Program-made: the position numbers and the translations under genes
Assembly (NCBI GenBank): GCA_902766805.1
Contig: CACXFF010000340.1
Span: 1-8,331 of the forward strand
DNA: 8,331 nucleotides
Reading direction: 5' to 3'
DNA from: an uncultured Coriobacteriaceae bacterium
Lineage (GTDB): Bacteria > Actinomycetota > Coriobacteriia > Coriobacteriales > Atopobiaceae
In this document: positions 6,614 through 8,331 of the stretch, piece by piece
How the letters are laid out: each line of letters begins with the position of its first letter
How positions within the stretch are numbered: position 1 is the stretch's first letter
Notes under the pieces: generated by a model
The model's database searches: none
Seen by the model: the letters and a program-made list of their open reading frames with translations, nothing else
What the model was told of the DNA's origin: nothing

Positions 6614-6856
6614 ATTGGGTCGCGCGGCCCCCTTGGGCCAATGTCCAGCAACAGCTTATCCGCTGCGCCGCCCCATCCGCACGCACGGCTCGGCGTCGGA
6701 ACGCATCGGCGCTCGCAATGGTCGTGCCGTCTTCCGCCAACCCTCACACTGCTCGCCGCCACCGTCTGCCAGCCACGGAAAAAAGAGCCACGCACGGCGA
6801 ACTCGCCGAAACGCCGCGCCGACGGCCCCGCGCGAGCCCTACTCTGGAATCGTTCT

Positions 6857-6872
6857 CAGGTGTCGAGACCTG
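6857..6872. promoter_or_regulatory. Operator-like palindrome upstream of the GH32 gene
   Basis: CAGGTGTCGAGACCTG pairs with itself at seven of eight positions, the single mismatch being G6862/G6867, and has CG at its exact centre. It ends 32 bp before the GH32 ATG and just downstream of a weak -10-like TGGAAT (6845-6850), so a bound protein would block the start of transcription. A CG-centred even palindrome is typical of LacI-family sugar regulators, which often control GH32 genes. No such regulator is in this window, so the assignment is inferred. Confidence 0.45.
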
Positions 6873-6890
6873 CACCTGCACGCCCACGAC

Positions 6891-6896
6891 GGAGGG
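6891..6896 (+). promoter_or_regulatory. Shine-Dalgarno site for the GH32 gene
   Basis: GGAGGG lies 8 nt before the first of two adjacent ATG codons (6905 and 6908). The first has the better spacing and is chosen. Confidence 0.75.
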
Positions 6897-6904
6897 ACCC
6901 GCCC

Positions 6905-8331
6905 ATGATGCTCGTCAAGCTCGAACAAAGCCACAACTGGCGCCTGCGCTACCACCTGCAAATGCCTTCGGGCAACATGACCGACCCGAACGGCCTCTCG
7001 CAGTTCCAGGGCATCTACCACATCTTCCACCAGTACGAGCCGCGTTGGCCGCGCGAGATGGGCCACGGCTGGGGCCACTGGTCCACGCCCGACCTGCTCA
7101 CCTGGCATTGGCACGGCGGCGCCATCATGCCGAGCGTGCAGACCGACAAGAACGGCTCGTACTCCGGCTCCGCCATCGTCAACGGCGACGAGCTCTGGTG
7201 CTACTACACCGGCAACGAGCTGGAGCCGGGCGGCCGCGCCGCGGGCTTCGACTACGACTTCAAGGGCCGCAAGGCCAACGAGACCCTGGTCATCACCAAA
7301 GACGGCGTGACCTTTGGCGAGAAGCGCCCCGTGCTGTGCAACGACCAGTACCCTGCCTACGCCTCCAACCACGTGCGTGACCCCAAGGTCTGGAAGCAGG
7401 ACGGCAAGTGGCACATGCTGCTCGGCTGCCGCACCATGGAGAGCCACGGCTGCGCGCTGCTCTACTGCTCCGACGACGGCATCAAGTGGGAGATGGAAGG
7501 CTCTGCCACCAACAAGGGCGACGGCCCCTTCGGCTACATGTGGGAGTGCCCGAGCGTGGCACAGTTCGGCGACCGCGAGTTCCTCTTCGTGTGCCCGCAG
7601 GGCATCCCCAAGCAGCAGTACAAGTTCCAGACCATCCACAACTCCGGCTACTTCCCCATCGAGGGCAAGGTCATCGACCTGCTGGGCCAGGACCCCGGCA
7701 AGCAGGACGCCGAGCAGCCGTTCGCCTGCATCGACGAGGACACGTTCGTGGAGCTCGACTACGGCTTCGACTTCTACGCCTGCCAGGTCTTCGAGGACGA
7801 GCGCGGCCGCAAGATCCTGATGGCGTGGGCTGGCGTCGCCGACATGGAGTTCGAGTACGACGTGCCGACCACCCGCGAGTGGGCCCACACGCTCACCATG
7901 CCGCGCGTGCTCACCCTCAACGACGCGGGCCGCATCTGCCAGTGGCCGGCCGAGGAGATGGACAGCCTGCGTGAGGACGAGGTCGCATGGACGGCCGAGG
8001 CTGCCGACGGCGCCACGGGCTACATGGGCTCCTCCACCTACAACAAGTTCAGCATGGAAGGCGCCGTGGGCGTGCGCCTCGACGGCATCGGCGACATCAC
8101 CGTGGACAACATCGAAGGCACGGGCCACCTCATGCTCAACGGCGACCTGGAGTTCGTCATCAACGAGCACGACGCCGAGCTGGTCTTCCACAGCCACGCG
8201 GGCCGCTTCCGCTCGATCCGTCGCCTGCCGCTGTCCGCGCTTTCGGCCGGCAAGGTCGAGAGCCTGCGCGTGATGGTCGACACGTCGGTGGTGGAGATCT
8301 TCGTCAACGGCGGCGAGGCCACCATGACCAC
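6905..8331 (+). CDS. Glycoside hydrolase family 32 beta-fructosidase (sucrose/sucrose-6-phosphate or fructan hydrolase), 3' end outside window
   Basis: The open frame gives 475 codons with no stop before the window ends; GH32 enzymes of this kind are usually 450-520 residues, so only a short tail is missing. The N-terminal five-bladed propeller starts at WRLRYHLQMPSG (12-23). Catalytic landmarks are MTDPNG (Asp27, nucleophile), RDPKVW (Asp159, transition-state stabiliser) and WECPSV (Glu214, acid/base). YHIFHQYEP, GHGWGHWSTPDLLTWHW and SYSGSA are further family blocks. The C-terminal beta-sandwich ends near VVEIFVNGGEATMTT. It hydrolyses terminal beta-fructosides. No signal peptide is present, so it acts in the cytosol on imported, perhaps phosphorylated, sugar. 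The first motif reads NMTDPNG instead of the common WMNDPNG, which may shift substrate preference. The neighbouring divergent PTS IIB suggests, but does not prove, a sugar-uptake partner. Family assignment is firm; the precise substrate is not. Confidence 0.93.
   Translation, partial: MMLVKLEQSHNWRLRYHLQMPSGNMTDPNGLSQFQGIYHIFHQYEPRWPREMGHGWGHWSTPDLLTWHWHGGAIMPSVQTDKNGSYSGSAIVNGDELWCYYTGNELEPGGRAAGFDYDFKGRKANETLVITKDGVTFGEKRPVLCNDQYPAYASNHVRDPKVWKQDGKWHMLLGCRTMESHGCALLYCSDDGIKWEMEGSATNKGDGPFGYMWECPSVAQFGDREFLFVCPQGIPKQQYKFQTIHNSGYFPIEGKVIDLLGQDPGKQDAEQPFACIDEDTFVELDYGFDFYACQVFEDERGRKILMAWAGVADMEFEYDVPTTREWAHTLTMPRVLTLNDAGRICQWPAEEMDSLREDEVAWTAEAADGATGYMGSSTYNKFSMEGAVGVRLDGIGDITVDNIEGTGHLMLNGDLEFVINEHDAELVFHSHAGRFRSIRRLPLSALSAGKVESLRVMVDTSVVEIFVNGGEATMT

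Larger units (their letters stand above)
6598..6904. other. Divergent intergenic control region between PTS IIB and GH32 genes
   Basis: These 307 bases hold no gene I can support. They contain the ribosome-binding sites of both flanking genes. On the IIB side ATTGG (6614-6618) and CCAAT (6638-6642) enclose an inner GGCCC/GGGCC hairpin (6626-6639), which could fold in the IIB leader. CACGCACGGC occurs exactly twice (6680-6689 and 6789-6798), 109 bp apart. A run of six A is at 6779-6784. A 16-bp palindrome is at 6857-6872. Promoters are not clear: TGGAAT (6845-6850) is a weak -10 candidate for GH32, and minus-strand GATAAG (6661-6656) a weak one for IIB. Neither has a good -35. Confidence 0.6.

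Noticed and set aside
6598..6795. N-terminal extension of PTS IIB to 173 residues
   Set aside because: The strong ribosome-binding site at 6605-6613 and the normal IIB start at MITIRLFCAGG show that translation begins at 6597. The extra residues resemble nothing in the family.
6771..6800. Six-A tract (6779-6784) as the U run of a minus-strand attenuator ahead of IIB
   Set aside because: The adjoining GCC/GGC stem has only three Watson-Crick pairs plus wobbles, too weak for a terminator.
5314..7380. Plus-strand open frame of 688 codons spanning the methyltransferase, IIB and start of GH32
   Set aside because: It crosses three well-supported genes and the divergent control region in non-native frames, and shows no domain pattern.
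6839..8197. Minus-strand open frame of 452 codons opposite the GH32 gene
   Set aside because: It is the antisense shadow of a GH32 enzyme whose Asp27, Asp159 and Glu214 are all in place. The residues are mainly Val, Ala, Leu, His and Asp in low-complexity order.
1..8331. CRISPR array, tRNA, rRNA, insertion sequence or phage genes
   Set aside because: No regularly spaced direct repeats, tRNA-like cloverleaf, rRNA stretch or transposase/integrase motif was seen. The repeats at 4860-5225 are protein-coding wall-binding units.

Overview
The window is GC-rich (about two thirds G+C by eye) and densely coding. High GC together with a PTS enzyme IIB, a GH32 sucrose/fructan hydrolase and a secreted enzyme with Gram-positive-type wall-binding repeats suggests a high-GC Gram-positive gut or oral bacterium, most likely of the class Coriobacteriia (Collinsella/Olsenella/Atopobium-like). 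This placement is inferred from protein character, because no marker gene lies in the window.

Layout, left to right. Positions 1-130 hold the last 42 codons of a UvrD/PcrA-type helicase (+). Positions 245-3181 hold a complete cytosolic M16C zinc metallopeptidase of the PreP/insulinase family (+), with a candidate promoter and operator-like inverted repeat just upstream. Positions 3182-3293 are a convergent gap holding two hairpins with the same 11-nt apical core. The one at 3190-3225 looks like the terminator of the leftward gene, and the one at 3246-3280 looks like a REP-type palindrome. Positions 3294-5327 hold a secreted, wall-binding 5'-nucleotidase (-). Positions 5464-6225 hold a class I SAM-dependent methyltransferase (-). 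Positions 6274-6597 hold a lactose/cellobiose-family PTS enzyme IIB (-). Positions 6598-6904 are a divergent intergenic region with a near-perfect 16-bp palindrome. Positions 6905-8331 hold a GH32 beta-fructosidase (+) that runs off the right end.

How the genes fit together. The leftward genes run IIB, methyltransferase, nucleotidase, with gaps of 48 and 136 bp. The first two could share a transcript; the nucleotidase seems to have its own promoter. The IIB and GH32 genes diverge from one control region, which suggests a carbohydrate uptake and cleavage locus, but no IIA, IIC or regulator is visible. The nucleotidase probably dephosphorylates nucleotides outside the cell for nucleoside and phosphate salvage. 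The helicase tail and the M16C peptidase look like ordinary housekeeping genes.

I found no clear new multi-gene system. The points most worth a second look are the twin hairpins, the N-terminal wall-binding repeats on the nucleotidase, the apparently unaccompanied PTS IIB, the altered first catalytic motif of the GH32 enzyme, and the operator-like palindromes.
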